Below the pieces are notes generated by a model, which had not been told where the DNA came from, searched no databases, and saw only the letters and a list, made by a program, of their open reading frames with translations. From assembly GCA_019913005.1 (NCBI GenBank), contig JAIOHL010000190.1:1-64000 (forward strand): 64,000 nucleotides of DNA. The letters run 5' to 3'. Source of the DNA: Anaerolineae bacterium (lineage in GTDB: Bacteria; Chloroflexota; Anaerolineae; Aggregatilineales; J027). Below, piece after piece: positions 33,506 through 42,821 of the stretch. The first letter of the stretch is position 1. Every line of letters begins with the position of its first letter. Position numbers and translations under genes: made by a program.

Positions 33506-34468
33506 ATGTCTGAAATCAAACCCAACCTCAAAACCGAGCAACCCGATGCTGACGAAGATTTAATTTATGAGCCGGGGGTGCGCCGAAAACCTCATACGGC
33601 TGTTTATGTCGTCATTGGTATCATCGGCTTGGCAATTGGCTTGGGGGCAGGGTTGTTTTATACATGGCAAGTGGACCCAGTGATTGAGCGCAATACCGGC
33701 CCAGATAAGCTGCGCGAAGAAGACCAAATCAACTATGTGATTGCGGTAGGGCTTGATTATGCGTATACCGGAAATTTAGACCGGGCCTATAACTTACTGG
33801 CACAAGTTGACCCCGGTGGAGATCCTTTTCAGATTGCTGCTGATGCGGTCTGCACCTTGACCCGACAAGGACGTATACAAACCAGTGCCGATATTCAAGC
33901 CATCCGTAATCTAATTGCCATTTTTCAGGGACAGCCAGACGTACAGGCCAACTGTGATATAGGGGTTTTTAGTATTTCTAATACGCCAACACCGACCCCA
34001 CAGATTACACTGCCCACCCCGACGCCAACGCTACCCCCTATCGCAACCAAGACCGCCACGCCTGAAGTACCGATCGTGCAGGAAACCATTCCCGTCGGCC
34101 CGGACGCCACCCAGCCGAGTATTGCGGGAGAGATGGAGGTAGTCCAACAGCGTCCATTTTGTGATGCCGCCAATCCGGGCATGATTGAGATTTATGTACA
34201 GGAAGAAACCAGTATCCAAATTCCGGGTGTTGCGATTGAAGTGCGTTGGGCGGGGACAGGCGGTCAACAAAGCCAAGTGTTTTATACGGGCCTGAAACCC
34301 GAAATTGGGCTTGGGTATGCCGATTTCAAGATGGAACCCGGTGTTGCCTATATCGTGAGTCTGCCTAATTATGGCGCGACAACCGAACGACTAGAGGCAC
34401 GTACTGATGGTTGTGAAAGCGGTGCGGTCATTTCCTACGAAATTTATTTTAGAGAGACTACCGACTAA
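33506..34468 (+). CDS. Membrane-anchored protein with Thr/Pro linker
   Basis: The 320-residue protein has a charged cytoplasmic N-terminus (about 30 residues), a membrane helix (about 32-54) and a helical TPR-like region (about 70-140). A Pro/Thr-rich linker follows (TPTPQITLPTPTPTLPPIAT), then a C-terminal beta-rich domain of about 100 residues with two Cys. It shares its first 140 residues' plan with the preceding gene and adds the C-terminal domain. An extracytoplasmic role is likely; the function is unknown. Confidence 0.7.
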   Translation: MSEIKPNLKTEQPDADEDLIYEPGVRRKPHTAVYVVIGIIGLAIGLGAGLFYTWQVDPVIERNTGPDKLREEDQINYVIAVGLDYAYTGNLDRAYNLLAQVDPGGDPFQIAADAVCTLTRQGRIQTSADIQAIRNLIAIFQGQPDVQANCDIGVFSISNTPTPTPQITLPTPTPTLPPIATKTATPEVPIVQETIPVGPDATQPSIAGEMEVVQQRPFCDAANPGMIEIYVQEETSIQIPGVAIEVRWAGTGGQQSQVFYTGLKPEIGLGYADFKMEPGVAYIVSLPNYGATTERLEARTDGCESGAVISYEIYFRETTD

Positions 34469-34479
34469 ACGGAGTGTTC

Positions 34480-35856
34480 ATGGCAGACGGCATCTACCGA
34501 TTTCCCGAAGGCTTCCTGTGGGGCACAGCCACCGCCGCCCATCACGTGGAGGGCCATATGAACAATAGCTGGTCGCACTGGGAAGCTATGGAAACGGGCG
34601 CGGTCTTTAAAAAGCAAAAAAACGGACGGGCCTGCGAATGGTGGGATGGTCGCTGGGTCGAAGATTTTGACCGGATGCAGTATCTCGGCCATAACACCCA
34701 TCGCCTGTCGGTGGAATGGAGTCGTATTCAACCCGAACCAGATAAAATTGATGAATCCGCCCTGCAAAAATATCGTGAGATGCTGGAAGGGCTGCAAAAA
34801 CGCGGGATGCGCCCAATGGTGACACTGCATCATTTCACCAACCCGATGTGGCTGGAAAATGAAGGCGGCTGGCTGGCGAATTCGATTGTTGACCGCTTTA
34901 TTAAATTTACCGAAACAGTGGTGGATGCCCTCGGTGATTTAAATGATTTCTGGTGTACGTTCAATGAGCCGATGGTTTACGCAGTGCAAGCCTATCTGGT
35001 AGCGATGTTTTACCCCGGCAAACGCAATCCCTATAAGATGTATCGCTGCGCCGAATTGATGCTGCGTGCCCATGCTGGAGCGTATGAGGTCATTAAATCG
35101 CGCTACCCGAATGCGCTGGTGGGTGTTGCCAAACATTTGCTAAAAATTGATCCCCTGCCACCCAAACCCATCAATGGAATGCCGATTAAGCTGGTGGAAA
35201 GTGTTTTCCATCGGGCATTTTTGGAGGCTATGGTAACGGGTGAATTGCGCCTGCCTCTGCGAAAATCGGTGGTCATTCCGAATTTGGCGGGTACTTACGA
35301 TTACGCGGGTCTGAATTTCTATCAGCGGTATCGGGGTGGATTTGCGCCCCTTAGCCCCAAAACATTTTTCCTCAAACAAGTGCCGGATGATGAATCCCCA
35401 CCCTCGCCGCCGATGTGGGGTGAGATTTATCCACAGGGGACATTCGAGCGTATCAACTATATTTGGAATATGATGCGGAAGCCGATTTACATTACTGAGA
35501 CGGGTACACCCGATGAAGGGGATAATGTCCGCCCTTGGTATATTGCGCGGATGGTTCACAGTGTTTGGCAGGCCATCAATTTTAATGTGCCTGTGCGCGG
35601 CATTTATTATTGGACGCTGCTGGATAATTTCGAGTGGACGGCGGGTTATAACCCCCAGTTTCGTTTTGGCCTCTACGCCACCAATTTTGAAACGCAAGAA
35701 CGTACCATCCGCCAAAGTGGTGAATTTTTCCGTGAGATTTCGCTGGCAAATGGGCTTTCGAGTGAGATGATACGCAAGTATGTCCCGCAGTTGGAGGAAA
35801 AATTGTTCCCCGGCGCACCCGGTCAAAAAGAGGTGAAATTACCAAGCCGAGCCTAA
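34480..35856 (+). CDS. GH1 family beta-glycosidase
   Basis: This 458-residue retaining glycosidase opens with RFPEGFLWGTATAAHHVEG, the family 1 signature region. The acid/base Glu lies in TFNEPMVYA (about 162). The nucleophile Glu lies in ITETGTPDEGD (about 341), where Thr replaces the usual Asn of TENG. LLDNFEW near the end is another family word. Substrate is not determined, probably beta-glucosides or beta-galactosides. There is no signal peptide, so it is cytoplasmic. ATG 34480 is preferred, six bases after GGAG. Its stop overlaps the convergent Uma2 gene. Confidence 0.92.
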   Translation: MADGIYRFPEGFLWGTATAAHHVEGHMNNSWSHWEAMETGAVFKKQKNGRACEWWDGRWVEDFDRMQYLGHNTHRLSVEWSRIQPEPDKIDESALQKYREMLEGLQKRGMRPMVTLHHFTNPMWLENEGGWLANSIVDRFIKFTETVVDALGDLNDFWCTFNEPMVYAVQAYLVAMFYPGKRNPYKMYRCAELMLRAHAGAYEVIKSRYPNALVGVAKHLLKIDPLPPKPINGMPIKLVESVFHRAFLEAMVTGELRLPLRKSVVIPNLAGTYDYAGLNFYQRYRGGFAPLSPKTFFLKQVPDDESPPSPPMWGEIYPQGTFERINYIWNMMRKPIYITETGTPDEGDNVRPWYIARMVHSVWQAINFNVPVRGIYYWTLLDNFEWTAGYNPQFRFGLYATNFETQERTIRQSGEFFREISLANGLSSEMIRKYVPQLEEKLFPGAPGQKEVKLPSRA

Positions 35857-36416
35857 CTGAAAATCGCTTTGAGTTCGATCACCTGACCCAATACCGCCGA
35901 TTGGAAATGCTCATCTGGCCCAAAGACGCCGAGTTGAACGAATTTTTGGTCAACTAATTGCCATACTTCAATAAATTGTGCTGCCGGGTCTACCATCCAA
36001 TATTCGCGTACCCCGTATTTTTCGTACAGCTTGAATTTTTTGCCACGATCCAAGCGGGCTGTGCTGGGGGATAGCACTTCAATGATAAAGTCGGGCGCTC
36101 CGTACCAATAGCCTTCGACCAATCTACAATGGTCATTTTCAGGACTAACCCAAAATAAATCGGGCTGTACTGCGTTGATTTCATCAAGGTAAACATCCAT
36201 TGGGGCAAAACGAACATATCCGCCTTTTAATAGCGGCTTTACCAAAGAAAACGTTGCCTGTAACACATCTTGATGCGGATCTTCAGGAGAAGGAGCCATA
36301 ATTACCTCGCCATCAATGAGTTGCATGGGAAGCTTGGTTTCGGGCAACATCTGATATTCGGTGACGGTCATGCGTTGTGTCGTTGCGACTTCGGGCGACT
36401 TGATTTGATCTACCAT
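35853..36416 (-). CDS. Uma2 family (DUF820) endonuclease-like protein
   Basis: The protein is 187 residues with a PD-(D/E)XK-like fold: YQMLPETKLPMQLIDGEVIM, PDLFWVSPEN, PDFIIEVLSPSTARLDRGKK (Asp and Glu of the active site) and YGVREYWMVDP. This Uma2 family is abundant in Cyanobacteria and Chloroflexota and of unknown role. I chose ATG 36416 because GAGGTGG lies upstream, which shortens an otherwise longer open frame. It overlaps the GH1 stop by four bases in convergent orientation. Confidence 0.9.
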   Translation of the reverse strand: MVDQIKSPEVATTQRMTVTEYQMLPETKLPMQLIDGEVIMAPSPEDPHQDVLQATFSLVKPLLKGGYVRFAPMDVYLDEINAVQPDLFWVSPENDHCRLVEGYWYGAPDFIIEVLSPSTARLDRGKKFKLYEKYGVREYWMVDPAAQFIEVWQLVDQKFVQLGVFGPDEHFQSAVLGQVIELKAIFS

Positions 36417-36577
36417 GATCCACCTCAAATCTTTATTTCTTTGTCTCATTATGCCACAATGAGAGTATTTATGCCGGATAATTGTAGAAGGGCGACGGGG
36501 TGGCTTTTTATGTCTTGCCGTAAATAGCACAAATGAGTTATCCTGAAAAGTGAAACGAAATTCTAACAAGGGTTATC

Positions 36578-37039
36578 ATGGCTCAAGAAACTGACCCTCA
36601 ACAAAATGAACTCGCCCAAATCTTGCATCAGGCGGGTTATAAATACACGACGCCACGCCGCTTGGTGGCGGAGGTGTTGTTGGAATCGCATACCCATCTT
36701 TCTGCACCGGAAGTGGTGGATCGTGTGGCAGAGCGGGATGCCTCGATTGGACGGATGAGCGTCTATCGCACCCTCGATTTGTTCACCCGGCTCGGCCTGA
36801 TTCATCCGGCGTTTCAAGGTGGGGTGAATGCGCGTTATGTGGTCATGGTTGGCGGGCATCACCATCATCTAATTTGTCAGAACTGCGGCAAGGTCATGCA
36901 CTTTGATGAATGCCCCCTGCGTGATTTGACACGCTATCTCGAAAGCCAATTTGGATTTTCGATTGAGGGTCATCTGCTAGAGTTCTTTGGCCGCTGTGCC
37001 GACTGCCGAAATCAAGAGGTAGCTGCCGTTGCTGAATGA
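36578..37039 (+). CDS. Fur family transcriptional regulator
   Basis: The 153-residue metalloregulator has the winged-helix N-terminus (KYTTPRRLVAEVLLESHTHL, then SVYRTLDLFTRLGLI). The metal domain has GGHHHHLICQNCG and a C-terminal CADC, giving two CxxC zinc pairs. It could be a Fur, Zur or PerR homologue; the sequence alone does not decide. AAGGG lies before ATG. It heads a co-directional run to 40.3 kb and overlaps the next gene by 11 bases. Confidence 0.93.
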   Translation: MAQETDPQQNELAQILHQAGYKYTTPRRLVAEVLLESHTHLSAPEVVDRVAERDASIGRMSVYRTLDLFTRLGLIHPAFQGGVNARYVVMVGGHHHHLICQNCGKVMHFDECPLRDLTRYLESQFGFSIEGHLLEFFGRCADCRNQEVAAVAE

Positions 37040-37742
37040 TACTTTGCGCTGGGAAATTGTCTGCGCCGCGTGTGGTTGGGAGGCACGCCTCGAGGCCCTT
37101 GTCCCATTCAGCGAAAATGGCAGTGGCCTAATTAATGGGCTGTGGGAGGAATATATCTGCCCCAATCATTTAGAAGTTGGCCGACGGGCAGTGTATGTCG
37201 TGGCAGAATGGGAACACGGGGTGGATGTTGAAACGGCCTATATCCGCTATTTTTCAAGCGAGACCCAAACAGTGCCTGTACCCAAATGTTCCATTTGCAA
37301 ACGGACGATGCAAGGTGGACAGGTGTTGAATCGGCTACCCTTCTACTTGCGCCCCCAACTCGAAATACATACTTGGAAACTGAAGCAGCTTGAAAATTTG
37401 CGGCGCATGGTCGCAGCCGAGCAGCAGGCCGTTCGCCAAGAGAAACAAACATCCGAACAAGCCCAATCACTGCTTGAGGCCGAAGTCTTGGCGATTCAGC
37501 GATTTTTTACCGGATTCCGGGAACAACTGGGCCTCACCACCCCAACCACGCTCTTAAACGAGGATTATTTTCCGACCTCCCTGCCCAAATGGGAGACAGC
37601 AGTCAAAGCGGCCATTGAAGAATCCGAAACGCGCTTACAGCAGCTTCAAAAACGGCAGGCCGAGGAAGCGACTAAGCCGCCAGTATCCTGCCCAAAATGC
37701 CATACCAAAAGCGTCTATCTCCGAAGCGCCAATCTATTTTGA
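37029..37742 (+). CDS. Zinc-ribbon and coiled-coil protein
   Basis: The 237-residue protein begins at TTG 37029, inside the end of the Fur gene. An N-terminal CAACGW and CPNH suggest one zinc site, and CSICKR a second. A coiled coil runs from about 118 to 165, and a final CPKCHTKSVYLR gives a third zinc knuckle. There is no recognised family. It sits between a Fur regulator and the NurA genes and is probably a cytoplasmic adaptor. Confidence 0.65.
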   Translation: MLNDTLRWEIVCAACGWEARLEALVPFSENGSGLINGLWEEYICPNHLEVGRRAVYVVAEWEHGVDVETAYIRYFSSETQTVPVPKCSICKRTMQGGQVLNRLPFYLRPQLEIHTWKLKQLENLRRMVAAEQQAVRQEKQTSEQAQSLLEAEVLAIQRFFTGFREQLGLTTPTTLLNEDYFPTSLPKWETAVKAAIEESETRLQQLQKRQAEEATKPPVSCPKCHTKSVYLRSANLF

Positions 37743-37762
37743 GTGGAAGGGACTGTGTTCCG

Positions 37763-38413
37763 ATGAGTACCCGCATTCAGATTCCAACCCATGCCGATCC
37801 ACGCGAATTCTGGTCAGGTGGCACTTATGAACTCAATTTAAGTTATGACACCCTGCGCGATAACCAATGGTCGCGTTTATTGGAGTCGTTTTGGTCAATA
37901 GATGGTGTCTATGGGCCATACGAAGATCGCTACACCCCCGGTCAAGCCGAATCTGCCCGCACCAAAATTCGCTATCCCACCCCCACCGATACCTACAGCC
38001 AATATGGAATTGTGAGTGTGGATGAGGTGCATTTGGGCTTTGAGGTATTAGCCACGCGCTCGATTTTTGAAGGATTTTCGGTACATCTGCCAGCGGGGAT
38101 GGTGGTTACGACAGCAGCACTAGAAAATCCTAAAGTGGCGGTGCGGGTTCGGGAAGCTGTAGAGGACGCTTATCGGTTTGTGGCGCTGCGGATGTACGAA
38201 GCCATGCCATTTGTGATTGGCAGTTTTGATTTTAATGGGGAGTGTTATCTGGTAGATGAATTAGCTGCCGATGTTGCTGCCCGTGATAAATTTTTCCTAT
38301 CGGGAAATTGTTTTATCCAAGACATTGCCCTGCGTAAATTGGGCCGCCATCCCGATGATTTTGAACAAGTGGCAAACGGATTACGCTGGTTGCCAGCGGG
38401 GGGAGGGGAATAG
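37763..38413 (+). CDS. Hypothetical protein in NurA cluster
   Basis: The protein is 216 residues, starting at ATG 37763 (MSTRIQIPTHADPREFWSGG). It appears alpha/beta with long hydrophobic strands (GFEVLATRSIFEGFSVHLPA). No motif for a known enzyme is seen. Its stop codon touches the NurA start, so it is cotranscribed and probably functionally linked. Aromatic-rich N-terminus and a final LPAGGGE tail are the only landmarks. Confidence 0.65.
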   Translation: MSTRIQIPTHADPREFWSGGTYELNLSYDTLRDNQWSRLLESFWSIDGVYGPYEDRYTPGQAESARTKIRYPTPTDTYSQYGIVSVDEVHLGFEVLATRSIFEGFSVHLPAGMVVTTAALENPKVAVRVREAVEDAYRFVALRMYEAMPFVIGSFDFNGECYLVDELAADVAARDKFFLSGNCFIQDIALRKLGRHPDDFEQVANGLRWLPAGGGE

Positions 38414-39667
38414 ATGGCACTCGAATATGCCAAAGTGCTGCCCCAAGTCCAAAAGATGGGGCGTGCCCTGTCCTATAAAATGGAGGACATCAGCGAACGG
38501 GGTCAGCGGGCGTTTGATGAGTTCATGGAGTTAAATGACAACGTGGCGATTTACGAGCGCATTCAGTTGGCCCGTGACCGTGACGCTGGCTATCGTGGGG
38601 CCGCGCCGATTTCGATAGATGGTGAATTGTTGACAGGCCGCTATGAACTGCCCAAAGCTCCAGATAAAGCCACGATTGTTGCCGTAGATGGGTCGCAAAT
38701 TTACCCCGATATTCACGGAGCGGCCTTTTATTATTTGACCAATATTGGGCGTTTTACCTTTTATCATGGCGATAATCAACTGCCCCAAGAATACAGCGAA
38801 CCTGTGTTGTATTATGCTGATTCGGACATCCGCGACCCACACGACCAATTAATCACCAACGCGACAGTCAATGCACGGCGCACCGTCGGTGAAATGCAGG
38901 CTTTGGCGAATGCGGCATGGAGTCACCGCGATAACAACCAAGCAATTCTGGCGCTCTCCGATGGGCCACTGTTGTTCTGGTTGGGGCGAGATGTGCCGGA
39001 ATCAAATCTGCTCGAAAAAGATTATCATGGCGCGATGGTGCATCTGCATGATACCCACACCGCCACCTTTACCCGCCATCAACACAACACCAGCCTTGCC
39101 GGATATATTGACCGCCCCACCAGCCGTTTTGTAGTCGCCCTGCTGCATCTGCTCTCGCTGAATGAGGAAGATGTGCGGCGCTCGGTGTTGCAAACCCCCG
39201 GTGATTACGAAGGGCTGGACGATCAATGGCTGTTTAAGCGGATTTTGAAGCCGGGGGAACGTTCGGCCTTGATGATTCAGCAAAGCCCCCAGAACAAAAA
39301 TTATCGTAATTTGATTGGCGAAAGTCATGAGATTGTCTATTTCTATCTGAACGTGGGACGGCATGGGAATGCCCATTTGGGCCGGGTCGAAATCCCGATG
39401 TGGGTGGCACGATCCCGTGAAGCGGTCAATGAAGTTCATGCGCTGATTATTGGGCAGTGTCAGATGATGGGGAATTATCCGTATGCGCTGACCCGTGCCG
39501 ACGAAATCGCGGTCATTCGCACTCCTGAACGGGCCATGCTGGAAGAATTGATTCGCACGGAACTGCTGCGCCATAAACATGAAATCGAAGAATCCGCCAA
39601 GCTGACGGGCAAGCTGCAAACCCGTGCAGGCCGCCAATCCTTTGGACAGTTCAATAAAAAACGCTAG
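38414..39667 (+). CDS. nurA: NurA-domain nuclease
   Basis: This 417-residue protein has the NurA signature VAVDGSQIYPDIHGAAFYYL with the catalytic Asp near residue 90, and further conserved acids at GPLLFW and toward the C-terminus (LTRADEIAVI). NurA is a 5'-3' nuclease that acts with the HerA translocase in DNA end resection in archaea and some bacteria. GGGGAGGGGA precedes the ATG. The HAS-barrel gene follows by nine bases. No HerA ATPase gene is present in the window. Confidence 0.88.
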   Translation: MALEYAKVLPQVQKMGRALSYKMEDISERGQRAFDEFMELNDNVAIYERIQLARDRDAGYRGAAPISIDGELLTGRYELPKAPDKATIVAVDGSQIYPDIHGAAFYYLTNIGRFTFYHGDNQLPQEYSEPVLYYADSDIRDPHDQLITNATVNARRTVGEMQALANAAWSHRDNNQAILALSDGPLLFWLGRDVPESNLLEKDYHGAMVHLHDTHTATFTRHQHNTSLAGYIDRPTSRFVVALLHLLSLNEEDVRRSVLQTPGDYEGLDDQWLFKRILKPGERSALMIQQSPQNKNYRNLIGESHEIVYFYLNVGRHGNAHLGRVEIPMWVARSREAVNEVHALIIGQCQMMGNYPYALTRADEIAVIRTPERAMLEELIRTELLRHKHEIEESAKLTGKLQTRAGRQSFGQFNKKR

Positions 39668-39676
39668 AGGTGAACT

Positions 39677-40276
39677 ATGGAAGCATTTGAAATTGGGCAT
39701 GTCTTACGGGCCAGCACCGAAGGGTTCACTTTTGGGACACGTAGCCAAGATGTGTTATATCCCACATTTGGCTCGTTTGTGCAGAGCTATAACCAGCACA
39801 GCAATGACGATTTGACCATTATCGGTGTCATTACGTCCATCAAGATTCAGGATGACCCGTTGGTGCGGCAGTTGATTATGGCAAGTGATATGAACCCGGC
39901 GGCGGTGCGCGATCAGCGGGTGAATCGGCTTGTACCCGTCGAGATTGATGTGCTGAGTATTGCCTATGTACAGGATGCCCGGCTATTTAACAGCTTGCCA
40001 CCACGCCCACCGTTAAGCCTTGATCCGGTCATGTTGTGCAATACCGACCAGATTTATGTGATTACACAGCAAATAGACTTTTTTAGGCTGATTTTGAGTG
40101 CTGGTGGGGTGCCAAATAATATTGAATTGTTGGCGGCGACGATTCGGAGCGCGGCGGACGCACGGCCTGATGATGAGCGTTTGGAGTTTTTGGTGAATGC
40201 GGGACGCAACTTGGCAGGGTTATTGAGTAATGATTTGCAAATGCTAAAACATGCCTTACAGTTGATACGGCCCTAA
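39677..40276 (+). CDS. HAS-barrel protein (HerA N-terminal domain-like), without ATPase
   Basis: This 199-residue protein has a first 125 residues resembling the HAS-barrel that opens HerA (IGHVLRASTEGFTFGT, then VEIDVLSIAYV and LPPRPPLSLDPVML). The rest is helical. There is no Walker A or B motif, so it is not a helicase. It begins nine bases after nurA, with GAGGTGA before the ATG. I infer it takes the place of the HerA docking part for NurA, or represents a trimmed HerA. Confidence 0.65.
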   Translation: MEAFEIGHVLRASTEGFTFGTRSQDVLYPTFGSFVQSYNQHSNDDLTIIGVITSIKIQDDPLVRQLIMASDMNPAAVRDQRVNRLVPVEIDVLSIAYVQDARLFNSLPPRPPLSLDPVMLCNTDQIYVITQQIDFFRLILSAGGVPNNIELLAATIRSAADARPDDERLEFLVNAGRNLAGLLSNDLQMLKHALQLIRP

Positions 40277-40444
40277 GCTAACGCTGCTGTGTGTATGGAC
40301 GATGAAACGGTATGCACTTGTCAAGTGGTGTCATTTGATATAAGTGAGCGCCATAGGTGTCCGTTCGGAATGCAAAATTCTGGTATGGGCTGATTTATTT
40401 TATGATGCTCACCATTTGCATTTTCAATATTCTCAGTTTTAAGG

Positions 40445-41545
40445 CTAGCTCGTAGAGCTTGCTTGTTCATAAATGATTTTCCAGATGATAATCTGTCCAT
40501 TCTCATCTGTAGTCACCAATATATCTCTGGTTGGACTCCAATCAAGCGAATCCAAGCGAGCAGGATAATCCATTGTTCCTATGAACTGACCACTAGTATT
40601 CCAAAACATTATTCCCGCAATGTAATCAATGTTACTGCCGCCCACACTTGCAATAAGTGGTTGCAATGGACTAAGGACAATGTCACTCAAATTACCGAAT
40701 CTTTCAGCAGGTTCATCATATACATGAACAGTATTTGAGGAAATATCCCATGCAATCAAGCGGCAGTTCATGTACTCGCAACGCAGACCCCAAATGCCTG
40801 TTCCCTCCAAATTCCATGCAGTCCGGTAGTGGAAGTAAAAATTGTCCACACCTTCTAAGCGATAGGCTTCTTGGTAGGTCTCTGTATCCCAGACCTGCCA
40901 CATATTATCTAAGCTCTCTTGGTAAACATCCGTTACCAAATCAGCAGTCAGTAAATATTTTCCGTCGGGCGACCAGCTTACAATGAAAACGTCATTTGGA
41001 GCAGGCTCAAGTTGCGTGACCAAATCTCCATCCAATGTCCAGATTGAGGCAGTTTTTTCAGGATCATGACCATGTGCAATGGCGAGTTTAGTGCCATCAG
41101 GACTCCAAGCAATGTCAGTTCCGCGCCCCGTTCCTTCAATAATAGATAGCTCCCCATTGCTCATGTCCCAAATATGCACAAAATCCATATCATAGGCTTC
41201 ATAGGTGCTTGCTAAAAGTGTCCCATCAGGATTCCATGCTAAATAAACGTCAGTATTATCGGTGAAAAGGCCGGGGGGTTCAAAAGTGTATAGCAATTCA
41301 CCTGTTTGTGCATTCCAAATCTTGATGAGCGGACATGGCTGCTTTGGCTCAACAGCGGCGATTCTACGACCATCAGGACTCCAAGTAGTTTCAGTTAGTG
41401 GAGCTTCATTGTCTATTGTCAAAACAATTTCATATTCGAACTCTGGTTTCTGAGCTTGGATTGTTGCTGGACTAGGCACAAGTCGAATGGAAAGAGCCAA
41501 AATGAATCCAATTGCAACAAGGCATGATCTCGTTAAGATCTTCAT
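40445..41545 (-). CDS. Secreted WD40/beta-propeller protein
   Basis: The 366-residue protein has a signal peptide (MKILTRSCLVAIGFILALSI). Repeats of the WSPDGxxLA...V.IWD type follow: TTWSPDGRRIAAVEPK, LAWNPDGTLLAS, IAWSPDGTKLAIAHG, VSWSPDGKYLLTA and DWSPTRDILVTTD. About seven blades can be counted. GAAGGA precedes ATG 41545. It is AT-richer than its neighbours. It is probably a ligand-binding or scaffolding protein outside the cell. The binding partner is unknown. Confidence 0.85.
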   Translation of the reverse strand: MKILTRSCLVAIGFILALSIRLVPSPATIQAQKPEFEYEIVLTIDNEAPLTETTWSPDGRRIAAVEPKQPCPLIKIWNAQTGELLYTFEPPGLFTDNTDVYLAWNPDGTLLASTYEAYDMDFVHIWDMSNGELSIIEGTGRGTDIAWSPDGTKLAIAHGHDPEKTASIWTLDGDLVTQLEPAPNDVFIVSWSPDGKYLLTADLVTDVYQESLDNMWQVWDTETYQEAYRLEGVDNFYFHYRTAWNLEGTGIWGLRCEYMNCRLIAWDISSNTVHVYDEPAERFGNLSDIVLSPLQPLIASVGGSNIDYIAGIMFWNTSGQFIGTMDYPARLDSLDWSPTRDILVTTDENGQIIIWKIIYEQASSTS

Positions 41546-41588
41546 CTAAAGCGTCCTTCACATTATCGCTATTGGAAGGGGAGCAATA

Positions 41589-41987
41589 TTATTCTGAAAG
41601 GACGGCGGTGACCTCGATTTCGACCAAGAGGCGCGAGTCAATCAGGGCGCTCACCTCGACCATTGTTGCCGCAGGACGGATGTCGCGGAAAAATTCGCCA
41701 TGCGCCTTGCCAATGGCTTCCCAATCTGCAACGTTGATGACAAACATGCGGGTTCGCACGACATCATGCAGACTAGCCCCGGCCTCTTTTAAGGCTTTTT
41801 CGATTTTGGTGAAGATGAATTTGGTCTGTTCATAGGGGTCAGACCCGCCGATGACATGACCCTGTTCATCAACGGCGGTTGTGCCAGCGACCTCGATGAT
41901 ATTGCCGATCCGCACCGCCCGTGAATAGCCGACGATGCTTTCCCATTGCGTACCAGAGGAAACATTGATGCGGTTGGTTTTGGTCAT
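41589..41987 (-). CDS. RidA family enamine/imine deaminase
   Basis: This 132-residue protein of RidA/YjgF/UK114 type hydrolyses reactive enamines and imines from PLP enzymes. [20 protein letters not shown], a [17 protein letters not shown] segment with the substrate-binding Arg, and [20 protein letters not shown] match the family. ATG 41987 is the natural start; upstream in-frame sequence lies in the neighbouring regulator gene. It lies four bases after the response regulator gene, on the same strand. Confidence 0.92.
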   Translation of the reverse strand: MTKTNRINVSSGTQWESIVGYSRAVRIGNIIEVAGTTAVDEQGHVIGGSDPYEQTKFIFTKIEKALKEAGASLHDVVRTRMFVINVADWEAIGKAHGEFFRDIRPAATMVEVSALIDSRLLVEIEVTAVLSE

Positions 41988-41991
41988 GGGC

Positions 41992-42681
41992 CTATTCTTC
42001 CGAGGTTGGCCCTTCGCTGTCAGTGGGGACATAACGTTCAATGTGATGCTTGACGGCAAACACGGCGGCCTCGGCGCGATTGGCGACATGCAGGGTGCTG
42101 AGAATCTTGCCGACGTAGTTACGGACTGTGCCTTCACCTAAATAGAGCTTTTGGGCGATTTCACGATTGGTCAGGCCGCGTGCAATCAAGGCAAGGATGT
42201 GCAGTTCACGTTCGCTGAGTTCGGCAAAGGCGGAGGCTTCTTTGATATGGGCCGCTTCACGCACTTCATTCAGCAGGCTCTTGGTGACGGCGGTATCAAT
42301 GACAGCATCCCCGGCAGCAACGGCGCGGATGTCATCAATCAATTTGCCGCTGTCTACCCGTTTGAGGACATAACCGACTGCCCCGGCACGAATGGCATCC
42401 ATAACGAGTTCGTCTTCGGCATAGGAGGTTAACATGACTACTTTAATTCTTGCTTTGTTTTTCAGAATTTGCTCACAGGCCTCAATGCCAGAAATACCCC
42501 CCGGCATCCGGATGTCCATGAGCACAATGTCTGGTTCATAGGTCAGGGCAAGCTGAACGGCTTCTTCGCCACTATTGGCCTCGGCCACCACAGAGAATTC
42601 GGCTTCGTTTTCCAATAATGCTTTGAGTCCGGCCCGCACGACCGCATGATCGTCGGCGATGATGATTCGTAAATGAGACAC
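41992..42681 (-). CDS. NarL/FixJ family response regulator
   Basis: The 229-residue protein has a receiver domain with the acidic pair Asp10/Asp11 ([14 protein letters not shown]), the phosphoacceptor Asp in [11 protein letters not shown] and a Lys near KRVDSG. A LuxR-type HTH at the C-terminus reads [20 protein letters not shown] and [17 protein letters not shown] 42681 follows GGAGAG. It is divergent from a HisKA_3 kinase, its likely partner. A TATAAT at 42751-42746 on this strand may be its -10. Confidence 0.94.
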   Translation of the reverse strand: MSHLRIIIADDHAVVRAGLKALLENEAEFSVVAEANSGEEAVQLALTYEPDIVLMDIRMPGGISGIEACEQILKNKARIKVVMLTSYAEDELVMDAIRAGAVGYVLKRVDSGKLIDDIRAVAAGDAVIDTAVTKSLLNEVREAAHIKEASAFAELSERELHILALIARGLTNREIAQKLYLGEGTVRNYVGKILSTLHVANRAEAAVFAVKHHIERYVPTDSEGPTSEE

Positions 42682-42821
42682 TGCGCTCTCTCCAAAACTT
42701 GTATCAAGTGCTTTTCTGCACGTAAGGAAGATGACTACTTGCCCTATTATAGTGACAAGTACGTTTTGTAGCATTATGATAATCCGAATTGCCTACTTTT
42801 TTACAGGGAGAAGTCATCGTC

